Assembly (NCBI GenBank): GCA_025345505.1
Contig: JANVCC010000047.1
Location: forward strand, 7,385,429 to 7,449,428
Direction: 5' to 3'
DNA length: 64,000 nt
From: Todiramphus chloris collaris
Lineage: Eukaryota > Chordata > Aves > Coraciiformes > Alcedinidae
Shown: in pieces, positions 50,856-63,639 of the stretch
Layout of the letters: each line of letters starts with the position of its first letter
How positions within the stretch are numbered: the first letter of the stretch is position 1
Notes under the pieces: generated by a model
What the model saw: the letters and a program-made list of their open reading frames with translations, nothing else
The model's database searches: none
Told to the model about the DNA's origin: nothing
Position numbers and translations under genes: made by a program

Positions 50856-53698
50856 CTGCAGTGGAAAACATGGAGAGAAGAGAAACACCTCATAGAGAGC
50901 TTTTAGAAAATAAGGCATTTCCCTTCTTTTAATCCCACTGTTGGGATGAGGAACGTGCCACAGCTCTGCCCAGCATCCCTCCCTGAGGCTGGGCTTGCAC
51001 TTGTGTCCACGTCCCCATGGTTGCTTCAGAGCTCTTCATTCTGGAGGTCACTTTTAGTACCGAATGAATGCAAAACACAAAGGAAGCACAGTCTCCCTGT
51101 AGCCACAATCTGCCCCCCCCCAACTGGCCAGATATTTTTGGATGAGAACATCGTTCCCATCTCCAAAACGCATTAGAGTTCACTGCCTGGGGGCTTGGCT
51201 GGGCTTGGTCTGTCCTCTCACCACAGAAATCCTCCTTTCCTACCAGCGTGGCTCAGCCAGCGTGCTCAGAACCCTTCCCTGGTTTTGCACCACATGGCCG
51301 ATTTGTCCCCAAGTCTGTGATACAGCCCAGTACAGCCTGTCTGTGGCTGTTGTTGGAAAGCTTCACCCAGAGCTCACTATCGAACAACAACATGCGCTCT
51401 GCTTCAGCCCTGCAGCATCTCCAGCTATCTCACTGCCTGTCAGGCAGCAGCAAAGGGGATTTAAAAAAGAAATTCCGCATCTGCAGCTTCCATTGTCCAA
51501 TTCCCTTCCTGCCTCCCCCAGTACCCTCACCGCTGCATGCGAAAAAACCCCCACAACATTTCCTTTTCTTTGTTCTCCAACAGAAAAACAGGCTATTGAG
51601 CATGCTTGAAGTTGGGGAGACGGGAAACTTGGAGGTAACCACATTAAATTCCTTTCTTGAAATAATAATAATAAACCCACAGTGGCCTCATCTGGACATC
51701 TCAGGAACTAATTTCCTGAACAAAAATAGTCCCTTATCTGTTGGTGTCCTGGGCTGGTTTTGGTCAAACACTTTGCAGTTCCCTTTTCTCCAAGTCTCCT
51801 GCTGCCCTGTGCTGTGTGGTGAGGACAGAGCAATTCCTTTGGGCCAGTGAAACACTGATCTGGCAGAAAGCAGAAAGGGATTCCATCTATGCAAGAATTG
51901 TGCAGGAGAAAAAAAAAAACCAACACCCAAATCGGTGGGATTTACACGATACAGTGTAGTTGATAATTGCTCTGCAGATTAAACAAAAAATGTTAGTCTG
52001 TGAGGGGAAAACAAAAATGACTCAAAACCTGCTGAATAACTTTGTAGTCTGACTAATATAATATGAGAAATGGCACAATGAGAAAAAACTGGTAAGCTGA
52101 CAAAAATGATGAGCTGTATTTTCTGATGATGCAAATTTTGGTTCTGGGGAGGAAGCAGAATTGTCAGCCCTGGAAAAAAAAATACAGCCTCTAGGATGAA
52201 TTCACAAAGACCTGGAATTTTAAAGTCTGTTGCCTCTGGTCTCTTGTATTTGCCTGCAGGTTTGGAGTCTCTAGGAAACACTTGGGAAACCTCTTCAAGC
52301 TTTTCCCTGCAGCTGGGTGGTGGTGTTGGACAATTGCATTGGTTTTAAATAAAAGTTCAGATCATCATGTAAATATTTTTCCATAGGATTTGACCTTTTA
52401 ATGAAGTATCCATGAGGTTTTTAATGAAACCGCAGCCAGCTTGACACACTAAATCTCAACTTTGTTTTCCTGAAAAACCACATTCTGTGGGTTTTTTTTT
52501 TTTACAATAGGTGCCTGTAGTTCCAGCACCATATAGGTTTATAGTGGATTTTGAAGCAATCTTCTTGCTCTCTGTGGAGTCAAAAATCTCATATAGTTCC
52601 TCTGGTTCAGCTTTATTTAAAAAAATGCATTAATACAACAAGGAATAGTTTAAATCTTTAGGCATCAGCCTTCTCTAAAATGCTGGGAAGCTCAACCAAT
52701 ACTGGAGGAAGAAGGTTTTATTTTCATTCATTATCTAGGTGTTAAAATATACACCTGGCTAAATGAGGATGCAGAAACTACTTAACCCTTCCTGTGACAG
52801 GAAGGATGCTGTGGCTAAAAAGGGTTAATTTGTTTCAAGCTCAGTGGAAAACAACAGTCGAAATGTTCACTACAGCTACTGATCCATCTTCTCCCGTGCT
52901 TTCTCTCCTTCTGAAGTAAATAAAAGGTTTTCAAAGTGTCAGTGCCATGCAGACTGTCAAAGATGCCGTCTGGTCTTAGTGCTAAGGAAGCGAATTTGGT
53001 AGGTTTTTAGCTACTTTGCTGTGGTTTGTTGGACTCTGCAGCTCTTCTGAAATACTAAGTCAGATGTCAAAGGTAATTTGAGATTTATGAGATGTGACAC
53101 AAGGCAGGAACAATTCTTCAGGCAATTCAAGATTCCCTGTTAATTTGTTTTTAATTATGGTGCTGTTAACAGCCTTTAATGCCTGCCTGTCTCCAGAGCT
53201 TCCCTGGAATGTTTTATTAAGGTCCCATGGAGAGCTGCTGGATCGCCTGACCGCTGAGGAATGGGACCTGGAGGTGGGTGACTGCCTGTGCAGGGGCTTA
53301 TCTAGAAAGAGATTTGTCAAAGCTTTTCTGCAGACGTCCTGAGAGAAGACAAGCTCAAACTATCCATAGTGTGGAATAAAAAGATAGAGATTTGGGGTTG
53401 TGGGTGCATGCAGACTAGCAGCGAGAGACTCAATGTCTCTTGGTAGTAGTCAGTGGCCAGCAGCAACTCTCATGTTAATGGGATTACAGGAAGTTTTATT
53501 TCTTTTCTGCAAACCTGCAGTAGTATTTTGAAATTGCAGAAAATGCAGAAATGACCAGTTGGTCAGCTCCTACTTTGTGACTATTTCCCTGTGTGTGCTC
53601 AAGCCAAATAGCTGCTCTGGCTGTACTGAGCAGGGGCAACCCATGATCCTGCGCTGTGGTATCACATGTGTTCATCTCCTGCTCACAAGAGTTCAGGG
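50856..53698. other. no gene seen
   Basis: Unique DNA. A GC-richer patch at 51140-51850 has overlapping open frames of 155 and 200 codons (+) and others on the minus strand. None has a recognisable domain or repeat pattern. Confidence 0.55.
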
Positions 53699-54232
53699 AA
53701 TCATAGAATTGTTTATGTTGGAAAAGACCTTTAAGACTGTTGGGTCCAACCACTAATCCAGCACTGCCAGGGCACCACTAACCCATGGCCCTCAGCATCT
53801 CCACGAGAGGCTTTGAAACCTCTCCAGGGATCATGGGGACTCCACCACTGCCCTGGGCAGCCTGGGACAGCCCTGGACAACACTTTCAGGGAAGAAATTG
53901 TTCCTCATGTCCAACCTAAACCTTCCCTGGTGCAACCTCAGGCTGGTTCCTCTTGTCCTGTTGCTTGTTCCTTGGGAGAAGACCCCTACCCCACCTGGCT
54001 CCAACCTCCTGTCAGGAAGTTGTTGAGAACCAGAAGGTCTCCCCTGAGCCTCCTTTTCTCCAGACTAAACAACCCCAGGTCCCTCAGCTGCTCCTCACCA
54101 CACTTGTGCCCTAGATCCTTCCCCAACTCCATTGCCCTTCTCTGGACATTCTCTAGCCCCTCAATGTCCTTCTTGGAGTGAGGGACTCAAAACTGAAGCC
54201 AGGATTCAAGATGTGTCCTCCCCAGTGCTGAG
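53699..54232 (-). mobile_element. CR1 LINE, end of ORF2 and 3' UTR
   Basis: AATCATAGAATTGTTTATGT, CTCCAGGGATCATGGGGACT and the complement of the ORF2 tail, to the block that includes CCTCAATGTCCTTCTTGGAG. Same subtype as 11537-12138. Confidence 0.85.
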
Positions 54233-55639
54233 TTCTCCTGAACACCATCAAAACCCACTTGCCTTAGGTGCTTGCCCACTTCTCTACAGGGAAAGGAGAG
54301 TTTAGCAGAGGGACGTGCCTTGGGGCACACCACTGTCTACATCAAGGGCCCTGTCCTGATTTGTTTGGTCATCTGCACAGAGCCTCTGTGTCTCAGTTTT
54401 CTCCTCTTATGGCCGATGTGGTGACAGATTTGACACCATATTAAGTGTATTTGAAGTCATTACATGGAGGATACTGCTGCAGTAATGAAAGAGTTCTCTG
54501 CTCTGTTATTCATCACTACACTTATCAACACTCCCATCTACATTGACAAACACCCATAAAATGGCCTGTACCTGCCTGTCAGCAAATGGGTGGCTCCTGA
54601 ATCCTACTCAAGGTCCGTGGCTTTCTGAATCAAACCGGAAAGGTTGGAACAGATCCTCCAAACTGCATGAAGTATCTTTTAGTATAACTGCTGTTCTCTT
54701 TTTCACAGAGCTTTAAAAGGTCATTTTGTTACATTTTGAATGTATCAGAAGAAGGAAAATAACAATTTTTGGAGAGCAGAAGAGAGACCCTGAGTTATCC
54801 TTGCCTAGATCTAATCTGATCCAAAATGAGGGGTTTCCTGGCCTGTCTCACAAGGAGGAGTCAGATCATCAAAGTATCCATCATATGCCTACTTACTTTG
54901 GCCTTCATGCAGGATGAATCCATGTTTTCATGTCTTTCCTTCTGTCTTTCTTTTGGACTGCAACTCCTCCCAGACTTCCTTTGGTGCTTGGAGGAGATTC
55001 AGGTCAGCTGCCTGTGGCTCTCTGAAGCATCCTGTGATCAGGCGCTACACATCAGCTTGGGATGAGAGAGTATCCCCACCTTTCCTAAAGTCATTGCCCA
55101 AATTAACAGGATTTTCTTAAACATCCATGGGTGCAGAGAGTCCAAAAATAAGCATAACTCTATGGTCTGCTGGCAGAACTCCCAGTCCCTCCCGCAAAGA
55201 CTGTTGAAGTATTTTACATTCAATGAGTCACTGCAGTTACCTGCTTTTCTGGAACCCAAAAATCCATGGAAACAAAAGGCAGAGATGACCCTGAGGGTCT
55301 CGAGCAGAGAGAAACACTTCCATGGGGTCTTAAGTGTACTGCCCGTGGTTTACAAACAGATGGGATTTAAGATAGACTGTTAATTCAGCGTTATCTAATA
55401 AGAGTCCTGCAGACTCTCCCTGCTCAATCCGCTGATCTGCTGGTTTTGATAGACTGTTTTTAAAATAAGTCATTCTCTCCAGGTACTGTTAATGCTGAAG
55501 TGTCTGTGTCCTGGCTCCATGGGGTTCTGCAGGCCATGGTAAAGACCAGGCGACAGAAGGCTGTGTGTTGGAAAGTTTGTCACTGCTATGCCAACACTCT
55601 TCTTTTTTATTCTCATTGTTTGTGTTTGAAAACCATAGT
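54233..55639. other. no gene seen
   Basis: Unique DNA without recognised repeats. Confidence 0.6.
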
Positions 55640-56062
55640 ATTATAGAATCCTAGAATAGTTTGGGTTGGAAAGGACTTTAAAGATCACCTAGTTCCAACC
55701 CCCTGCCGTGGGCAGGGGCACCTCCCACTAGACCAGGTTGCTCAGAGCCCCATCCAGCCTGGTCTTGAACTCTTCCAGGGATGTAGAATCCACAACTTCC
55801 CTGGGCAACCTGTGCCAGTGTCTCACCACCCTCATAGTGAAGAACTTCCTAATTTCTGATCTTAATCTACCCTCGTTCAGTTTGTAGCCATTGCTCCTTG
55901 TTCCATCACTACAAGCCCTTGTAAAAAGTCCCTCCCCAGCTTTCTTGTAGGCCCCCTTCAAATACTGGAAGGCCACAATAAGGTCTCCCCAGAACCTTTT
56001 CTTCTCCAGGAAAAAACCACCCCAATTCTCTCAGCTTGGCTTCCCAGCAGAGGGGTTCCAGT
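55640..56062 (-). mobile_element. CR1 LINE, 3' part with readable ORF2 tail
   Basis: TATAGAATCCTAGAATAGTT, then GTGGGCAGGGGCACCTCCCA. The complement of 55976-55728 is open for 82 codons (FQYLKGAYKKAGEGLFTRAC), the end of CR1 ORF2. Confidence 0.85.
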
Positions 56063-57825
56063 TGTGTCATAAAGTCTGAGGGACAAAGGCAGAGGGAAGT
56101 TGTAAACTTATTTCAGAAATAAAATCAAATAACAAATGATTTTTTTTTTTAATCCTCGTTTAGTGTTTAAAATAAGCATGCACTTCTCCAGTTGAAAGCA
56201 TGAGCCTTTTTTATCTGAGTCCTCGTGAAATTGGGCAAATCCGTCCTGCAGATCGGTGTGACCTGGTGTGAAAGAGCTTTAGGTTATTTCCATCCAGAGT
56301 CCATTACAATAATGACTTCAGAAAAAAAAAAAAAAAAAGAAGAAAAAAATCAATTAAAGCTGCTGTGGAGCCTTCATCCCAGATCTATGACTCTTCCACA
56401 AATTTTACTGATCTGAGAAGAAACTGCATTTACCTTCCTATGCCTGATAACAGATAAAACAGAATCTAATTAAAACTCCCTAAAATACGTACCAGTGTCT
56501 CAGTTTGGGATTTATCAGGGACATTATCAAACGAAAGGGCAGACATCCCTCTAGACATTTGAAGGCTTAGTGCTGACAATTAATAGCTTGACTTTTACAT
56601 TTCTGAGCTCTAACTTAAGGAAACAATCAGGTGCTTGGCTTCAAAGGAATTGAAGGAACAACTAAAACTTCTCAAGCAATCAGAAAAGCAATGCATCTAG
56701 GTATTATTCATTGGACGGTGATATTTGAAAAGCCATGAAATAAGATGGGTCACTGTCTGGCCAAACAAAGGCTGGCGAGATCTGAGTCAGGGTGCTAAGG
56801 GCATCCCATAGAGCACACAGCCTGGAGGCAGGAGATATAGCCCACTGGGGGAAAAAAAAAAAGCACATAAAAAGCAGCTTGTATTAAAAAAAAAAATCAC
56901 ATTAAAAGTAATAAAATAGAGCAAATTAAATGGAAAATAAGATCTTTGAGCTTAAGTACAGGCAAAAGGAAAAAGAAAGGAGAGAGGCCCACCCATTATC
57001 ATTAAACCTCTTATTTTACAACCCCTAATGAGCAACGTCCCAGTAGAGAGAATCAAACATGAATCTGTTCTGTACCTGAACATCACAAGAGATTAATTGT
57101 GGTGTACGGCTGTGGGGTTTCAGCACTTATTGGACTGTGGGAAGACAGGATATTGTAGTTAATGATTCCACCTGAGGTGGAACGATGGCAAATTCGGCAG
57201 CCATGGAGGTAAAGCAGAAGGTGAACACTGATGCTCTGATGTGTGGCCAGGTCAGCTAATACCAAGGCTTCCTTCTCAAAAGGAACACAAACGGCATTGC
57301 CAAAATTGAAGAAAGAAATTAAAACAGGAGATTGGATTGGGGCGAGCAAGTCAAAGGGTAGGAGTACTTTATTTTTAATCTTATCTTTTTGGATCGGGGA
57401 GGACGACAAGCAATATTTGCAGAGGATTTGAAACAACAGTGCCAGCCTGTGCATTCGTCATGAAGGTTTACGACACACAGAGCTCAATAAACCAGTGAAA
57501 GGCATTCCATGATATGTGAGCTGGGAGACTAGACCTAGTGACTCATATTGCCTCCTGCCATGCGGTGGTCTTAAATCTGACCTCCTCTCCTGCTGTCTTC
57601 AGCTCCCCTGGATGTGCAAAATTCAGGAGCCTCAGTTCACAGGCCACTGCATTCACATTATCTTTGGTGCTGATCTGCGTGTTTTCTGCCTCACTGCATT
57701 TCACTTTTAGTTTATTGGATTTGAACAAATGTAGGCAATCAAAGGAAAATGCAATTATAACAGCATTGCAGCCAGTTGTTTTCTGAACAATAAGAGTTCT
57801 CATCCATAGCCAGGGCTGGGTGCAG
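56063..57825. other. no gene seen
   Basis: Unique AT-rich DNA with A runs at about 56320-56347 and 56850-56896. Confidence 0.6.
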
Positions 57826-58098
57826 ACATGGCCCCAGCAATGCTGGGAGGGCTGGAACCCCTCTGCTGGGAGGCCAGGCTGGGAGAGATGGGGGGGTTCA
57901 GCCTGCAGAGGAGAAGGCTCTGGGGAGACCTTCTGGTGGCCTTTCAGCACTTCAAGGGGCCTGTCAGAAAGGTGGGGAGAGACTTTAGAGCAGGGCCTGT
58001 TGGGACAGAACAAGGGGGAACAGTTTGAAACAAACCAACAGATTTAGACAAGATCTAAGGAAGAAATTTTTGACTCTGAGAGTGGCGAGACCCTGGTT
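57826..58098 (+). mobile_element. CR1 LINE, ORF2 tail
   Basis: CCCCAGCAATGCTGGGAGGG, GGCCTTTCAGCACTTCAAGG and TGGCGAGACCCTGG. It stops where the probable LTR begins; the expected continuation (CCCAGGTTGCC) is absent on this strand. Confidence 0.85.
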
Positions 58099-58103
58099 CA
58101 CTG

Positions 58104-58444
58104 TCATAGGTTCAGGTCAGATTAATTATCACCAGCAGCTGCTGGCCCAAGCAACTGGGAGGAGCCACAGCTAGGCTAAACAACTGAGCCAGCCAGTGGG
58201 ATCAGTACCACACTGAGCCATGCCCCTATACAAGGGGAGGGCTGGCTGAGGATGAAGGCACCTGTTTTCAGCTTCCTTCAGTGTGTAGCTTCAGCTTGCT
58301 GCCAGCGTGGGGTGAGTTGGTGTGTCAGACACAGGTAGAGCTTTCCCAGCTTCTATTACTTGCTTAGTCTCTCATTTTATTTGTGCTTTCATTAGTACTG
58401 TTGTTTACTTCTCTGTGTTGTTTTATTAAACTGTCCTTATTTCA
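58104..58444 (+). mobile_element. probable solo LTR between two CR1 fragments
   Basis: About 341 bp beginning TGTCATAGGTTCAGG and ending CTTATTTCA, with ATTAAA at 58425-58430 just before the end. This matches the architecture of bird ERVL-like LTRs that open TGTCAT and close after a polyadenylation signal. It lies where a + strand CR1 (to 58098) gives way to a minus strand CR1 (from 58450). No convincing target duplication was found (GTTCAC versus GTGTAC is only a partial match), so both the class and the edges are tentative. Confidence 0.5.
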
Positions 58445-58449
58445 GTGTA

Positions 58450-58540
58450 CTGGGTCTCACCTGGAATGTTTCCAGGGATGGGGTGTTGACCACCTCTCTG
58501 GGCAACCTGAGCCAGGGTCTCACTACCCTCAGCATAAAGC
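58450..58540 (-). mobile_element. CR1 LINE, 3' fragment
   Basis: GGGTCTCACCTGGAATGTTT, CCACCTCTCTGGGCAACCTG and CACTACCCTCAGCATAAAG are antisense CR1 blocks. Orientation is opposite to the copy at 57826-58098. Confidence 0.8.
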
Positions 58541-59689
58541 ATTTCTACGTGTCTTAACTGAATCAGTTTGTCAATCCAGAAATGAATATGCAGGCACAAT
58601 CTTCCTGAGGTATATTGAATTAGCAGCCTTGAAGCCACCAGTGCTTTATAGCTTTAGGCAGGTAAGGTTCGAGGAATAGAGATTTTTGTCAGCTTCGCTT
58701 TAAAATCCCCTGGTGGAATGGATCAGCATGAAACACAGTTCTTAATATACTGGTTTTACCTATCCCCAAAATGATGTCATAATACTGGAGTAATACTGGG
58801 TAATATATGATGACAAAGGAAGGATGATATTCCCCTACTGATCAAGAAGAGTGAATGTTTGTCTGCAGCCACTTGCTCTTAAACTTCTCTAACTTGCCCT
58901 TTTTTTCTCTGTCTCACTCTGGAGCAAACTATATGCAAGTAGAAGTGGGAAAAAGTGAAAAAGAGCTGAGTGTTCTTGCTTGGGTGGAAACCCATATGGA
59001 AATACTGAACATAGTCTGCTACCTGACATAAATACTGATCTAAAATTACACCACTTCCCCCCCAAACCCTCCCTGTACATCATCAATGAAGCATAAGCAG
59101 ACCCTTGGAAGACTGACACAGAATGTCTACTGAATCCATGATTAATAAGCACATCAAGTTTTATAACAGCCTCCCTTCTGTGGACACAGCTAATGGCCTT
59201 AACATTGCTTGCAGAATCACAATGGAATGGTTGAGCAGACTTAACCTCAGGAAGGCCCACAGTGATAAGGGAACCATCAGAGAAAATAGGTGTACACATT
59301 TTTCAACCTGTCATGTGCAAAGAATCGCAAGATGATGGTAAGTCAAGGATATGCCCTCTCCTAGATGAGTTGTACGAATGTTTGTGCTGAACAAGGCTGC
59401 CTCCTAAACCAGAGGGAAAAGGGGAATGCCAGCAACAGAAGCTGCACGATTATCGCATAAATTGCACTCACCCAGGAGCAATAATTACTCTGAATCAGCA
59501 ATTTGACAGGGGGGGGACGTTGCTTTGGGCTGCCTAAAGCTGTTGTAAATTGCTAACCCTGTGAGAAGCATGGGAAGAGAGAATCTCATAGGTAGGTGTG
59601 GCAAAAGAGGGCTGCAAATATGGGTGAATCAACACACAGACATAAGAATTATGTAGATTTTTTGGGAATATTTAGCCTGCCAGAGTTAT
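58541..59689. other. no gene seen
   Basis: Unique DNA. A 136-codon minus-strand open frame (58889-59299) has no recognisable domain. Confidence 0.55.
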
Positions 59690-60142
59690 CTGGATTCAGG
59701 AACAGGGATTTGGATCTAAGGTAGAATGGAGGGAGTCCTCCTTGGATGCCAGCTGTTGAAGATGATGTTTGGCCCTCATGATCCCTCAGCTTTATATTGG
59801 ATATGATGTATATGGGATGGACTCCCTCCCTGGTCAGTTGAGGATTACCTGTCCTGGCTGCTCCCCCCTGCAGGTGTCACCTCTTACTCACTGTTCCCCA
59901 GTGTGGGGCACAAGATTGAGCAGTGACCTTGGTCTGCAGAGGAGCAAGTCTAAGCAAGAGCCTTTCTGCCCTTGCCAGCCCTTGGCAGTGACTCTGAACA
60001 TGGAGCGTGGTCACTGCTGGAAGCAGAGACTGGCTGAAAAGATGTGCCCTGAAATTCAGCCAGGGCAGGGGCTGAGAAGGGACTGAGCTGGGAAGTGAAA
60101 GCACTGAACAGAATTCGTGCTGTTCTAGATCAAACCAGGATA
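59690..60142 (-). mobile_element. truncated LTR of the same family as 48760-49503
   Basis: Shares with the LTR upstream of LRRC30 a series of blocks in the same order, such as CCCAGTGTGGGGCAC (near 59891 here) and TTGGTCTGCAG. It begins on the minus strand at 60142 with TATCCTGGTTTG, a one-base change from the usual TGTCCTGG. The AT-rich 3' part present in the other copy is missing here. It is clearly more decayed than its relative, and no internal retroviral sequence adjoins it. Confidence 0.55.
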
Positions 60143-61089
60143 GTCGTGGGACCTGCCAATCTGATGTCACTTTGCCTTTCTCCCGAGGCACCTGCTGCTA
60201 TCTCGCTCCTGAGGGTGGGCTTGAAGGGGCTCTGCGTCAGCCAGGTCTCCTACAGAAAGGGCCAGGTGCCAAATGTGTTGGTTTTTTTCTTTCCTGTTTC
60301 TAATTAGCAAAATGTGTACAACTATGGACAGAGGTAAAATGGAAAGCACTGGATGTGGCATATTGTCTTTTAATATTGATAATCACTGATGTTCTCCTAG
60401 ATCAGTCTTCGGGGAAGGACAGTAATTGACTAGTTAGATGTTATTTGTGTCAGCCCAAACTCTCCCCAGTAAATCTCAAGAACAAGCCTATTACTATAAT
60501 GATTACGTGCTTCATTAGTTTTCAAACAAATGCTTTGAATAACAATAAAAAAAAATGCTGTAAAGGTAGAAGCCATAAATTAAGGGGAATTCTCCATTAG
60601 CAGCCATACACAACCATAACATGTCTTTGCAGATGTGCTATCTGGGTAACTTATGGAACTATCCAGGCAATGACTGAAAAACACTGGAAGATGGACTCTC
60701 TTTGGAGCTGTGTGCGCGCAGCAAAAATGACAACTCGCCTTGTAAGAGATTCTGATTGGCTGTGATAGGCTGACAGCCTCGCTCTCATTTCACAGCCCTG
60801 CAAACTTTTTTCGCCACTTTGCTCATTTTAGGAAAGCCTCACCAATTAATTCCCTCCGGGTTTTTACCATGGGGACACATCAGCTGTTCCCAACAGTGCT
60901 ACAGAGGCAGTTGTTTCCTAACTAGCTTCTGAAGGGTGATTGCACTCACTGATGCAAGCTGGTCAATATTTCTTCCACTAGTATATATACAGCTTGTAGG
61001 AAGTATTAATTTTTTACTGTTAGACATTTAAAAAAAACCCCAAGAAAGTAGAATTAGTCAAGACACTGCAGCAATAATCACAAAATCCC
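60143..61089. other. no gene seen
   Basis: Unique DNA next to the truncated LTR. Nothing recognised. Confidence 0.6.
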
Positions 61090-61420
61090 AGTGTGGTGGG
61101 TGTAGGAAGGGCCCTCTGGAGATGCTCTGGTGCCACCCCCCTGCTCCATCCAGCAGGGTCACCCAGAGCAGGGGGCCCAGCATCGCAGTGTCCAGCCGGG
61201 TTTGGAATCTCTCCAGACAAGGAGACTCCACAACCTCTCTGGGCAGCCTGGGCCAGGCTCTGACACCCTCACACCAAAGAACTTTCTCTTCCTGTTCAGA
61301 TGGAACCTCCTGGGTTCCAGTTTGTGCCCATTGCCCCTTGTCTTGTCACTGGGCACCAGTGACCAGAGTCTGGCCCCATACCCTTGCCCCCTGCCGTTTA
61401 GGTATTGATCAGATCCCCTG
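61090..61420 (-). mobile_element. CR1 LINE, 3' part with readable ORF2 tail
   Basis: AGTGTGGTGGGTGTAGGAAG, CCCTCTGGAGATGCTCTGGT and GTCACCCAGAGCAGGGGGCC. The complement of 61356-61159 is open (GNGHKLEPRRFHLNRKRKFF). The terminal octamer repeat is missing or decayed. Confidence 0.85.
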
Positions 61421-62628
61421 AGATGACATTTATTATTTTATTTTTCACCTGCCTTATGTAAATTATTGGCTGCAGGAATGTCCTCATCACGCACATAGCG
61501 CCTGAATATTGGCTGTGTCAGGCTTCTTCCACCCACTGTTCCCTCGATGGCCTTTCTGTAAGAAGCAGAGTCCAGAGCAGGGCGTGGGACTGGGGTTCAG
61601 GTGGGTGCTGGAGCTCACGTGCAAGGTTGTAAATGAATGCAAGTCCAATGGCTAGAGCATTTCACTGCATTTAAGGAAAGAATATCTACCTTTTGCTATA
61701 TCTAAATGCCACATTAGCCTCGTTTCATTGTAAAAACAAGCAGCTTTTGTGGAGCCTTTTATTCCCTCAAGATTTCTGCTATTGAGTTCCTCCTCCCACC
61801 ATATTGAATGAACTCATTTGCATTTGACAAATAGGATGCCTTGAAAGTTCATGGGTTTAATTGGTTTGCCAAGAGAACAGGTTTTGCTTTTATATATATA
61901 TTGTGTAACGCTGACAAAATACTAAATCCCACATCCCTTTCTGAAGGAAATTTGTCATTTAAGTCAGTTTGAACTTTACCATGGGAAAAAGAAAAGTGAA
62001 TAACTGAGCCTGAAATTTGGAATCGCCATGTGCCAGATTCTGCAGCAGTGACTGCAGCAAAGCTAACAAAAGCCAAAGAATTTTTTTCTGAGATCAAATC
62101 TGGCAGTAAATAATTAACAGGTGATTGCTACTAAAAAAGACTGCTGAGGAAAGCTAATCGCTGTTCACTTTAAATCCAAATGTCTGTCTTTTTGCTCTAC
62201 TACATATTTTAAAGCACCTGTCTTTAAAATAAAGTTAGTTTTCATGCCCATGTGAATTGGCTACTCATTATGAAACAGTCTTTCCAAGAATGTCTGAAAC
62301 ACAGCAGCTATCATGACAATTTTCAATAAATCATTCCTGGCTGGGAGTCTCAGAGGAAGAGAAACTAAATGATGATTGAATTATCCTTTTATCTCTAAAA
62401 GTGATCTTTCTGAATCGGGACTGAGGCACTCTGAGGAAATGGGTTTTGAGCACTTATATTTCTGCTATCATGAGTCTCTCCATTCTCTGAAGAGCCAATG
62501 TCCCAGATGTCTACTTTATGGACAAATTTTTCTCAGGGCAGAGGCAGAAAATGGCCAGTGACTTGATGAAGGGATTAGCATCCAGGGTAGTGGTAGCCAT
62601 ACACCAACAGAACTCCTCTTGCAGAAAT
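61421..62628. other. no gene seen
   Basis: Unique AT-rich DNA without recognised repeats. Confidence 0.6.
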
Positions 62629-62965
62629 GCTATAAATACATGAGGGCTGTGTGTCAAGAAGGCAGGGACAATCTCTTTTAACTCATGCATTGTGATAGGA
62701 TGAGGGGCAATGGATCCAAGCTCGAAGACAGGAAGTTCCACCTCAACATGAGGAAGAACTTCTTTACTGTAAGGGTTACAGAGCACTGGAACATGACTCC
62801 TCAGAGAGGTTGTGGAGTCTCCTTCTCTGGAGACTTTCAAGACCTGTCTGGATGCATTTCTGTGTGATCTGCTCTAGTGTTGGTCCTCCTCTGGTAGGGG
62901 GATTGGACTTGATGATCCTCAGAGGTCCCTTGCAACCCCTACCATGCTGTGATACTGTGATTCTA
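62629..62965 (+). mobile_element. CR1 LINE, ORF2 tail to 3' end
   Basis: GCTATAAATACATGAGGGCT, GGAAGTTCCACCTCAACATG, GGTTGTGGAGTCTCCTTCTC and the end CTGTGATACTGTGATTCTAG. Confidence 0.85.
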
Positions 62966-63639
62966 GTGTCAGAAGTACAGAAGGGACGCGATAAGGTGGT
63001 TGCAAGAGTCTGTGAGAAAGCTCTCCCATTTCTGACTTTGAGGTAGGTGTGAGTGTTTAAGATGCAAAGCCAGAGTGTCATGTTCCAGATGAGAATTAAC
63101 AGCTGCAGCTTCCAAAATAAAGTTGACTGACACCGATTCTGAATTTGGCCTCTTGTTTGGAGCAGATTTTGAATGCTCCAGAATACAAAATACCTCCACA
63201 GAGTCACAGGTGTTCTCAAGTTATCTAAGTGCAATGGATTGCATGAAAATGTTGTTTAATTCTGGATCATAAGAATTGTAATAATCATGCTGGAAATACA
63301 GAGTGTAGCTCTATACCTTATGAAAATAGTGGCCACCTACAGAGGTCATAGCAATACTTAGAACCACATTTATTTTCCAAAAATATTTTTTTTTCACTCT
63401 AGCACACGTATTCTTCATGTCTAATGCAAAGCTAATCTGTCAGCATTTGGATTAGAAGCCCCTAAATGCCTTATTAACTAAGGCTTCATCAGGGGCTGCT
63501 CTTGCCTCCATTGCTCAGCCACTCTGCTGTCGTAATCATGGTGCTGACAAAGCTCATGCCTCAGCTGAGCCGTGAAGTGGAAACTATGGTCATGGGGGGG
63601 TTGAGGAGGACCCACTATGGAGTATATGAGGAGTCGTCT
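62966..63639. other. no gene seen
   Basis: Unique DNA between two CR1 copies. Confidence 0.6.

Noticed and set aside
51142-51850. Overlapping open frames of 155 and 200 codons
   Set aside because: They overlap in different frames, minus-strand frames are open too, and there is no domain, repeat pattern, splice structure or conservation visible.
48760-60142. Two same-strand related LTRs about 10 kb apart as a provirus
   Set aside because: No gag, pol or env reading frame lies between them, the intervening DNA holds several CR1 copies and unique sequence, and the LTRs are strongly diverged and differently truncated.
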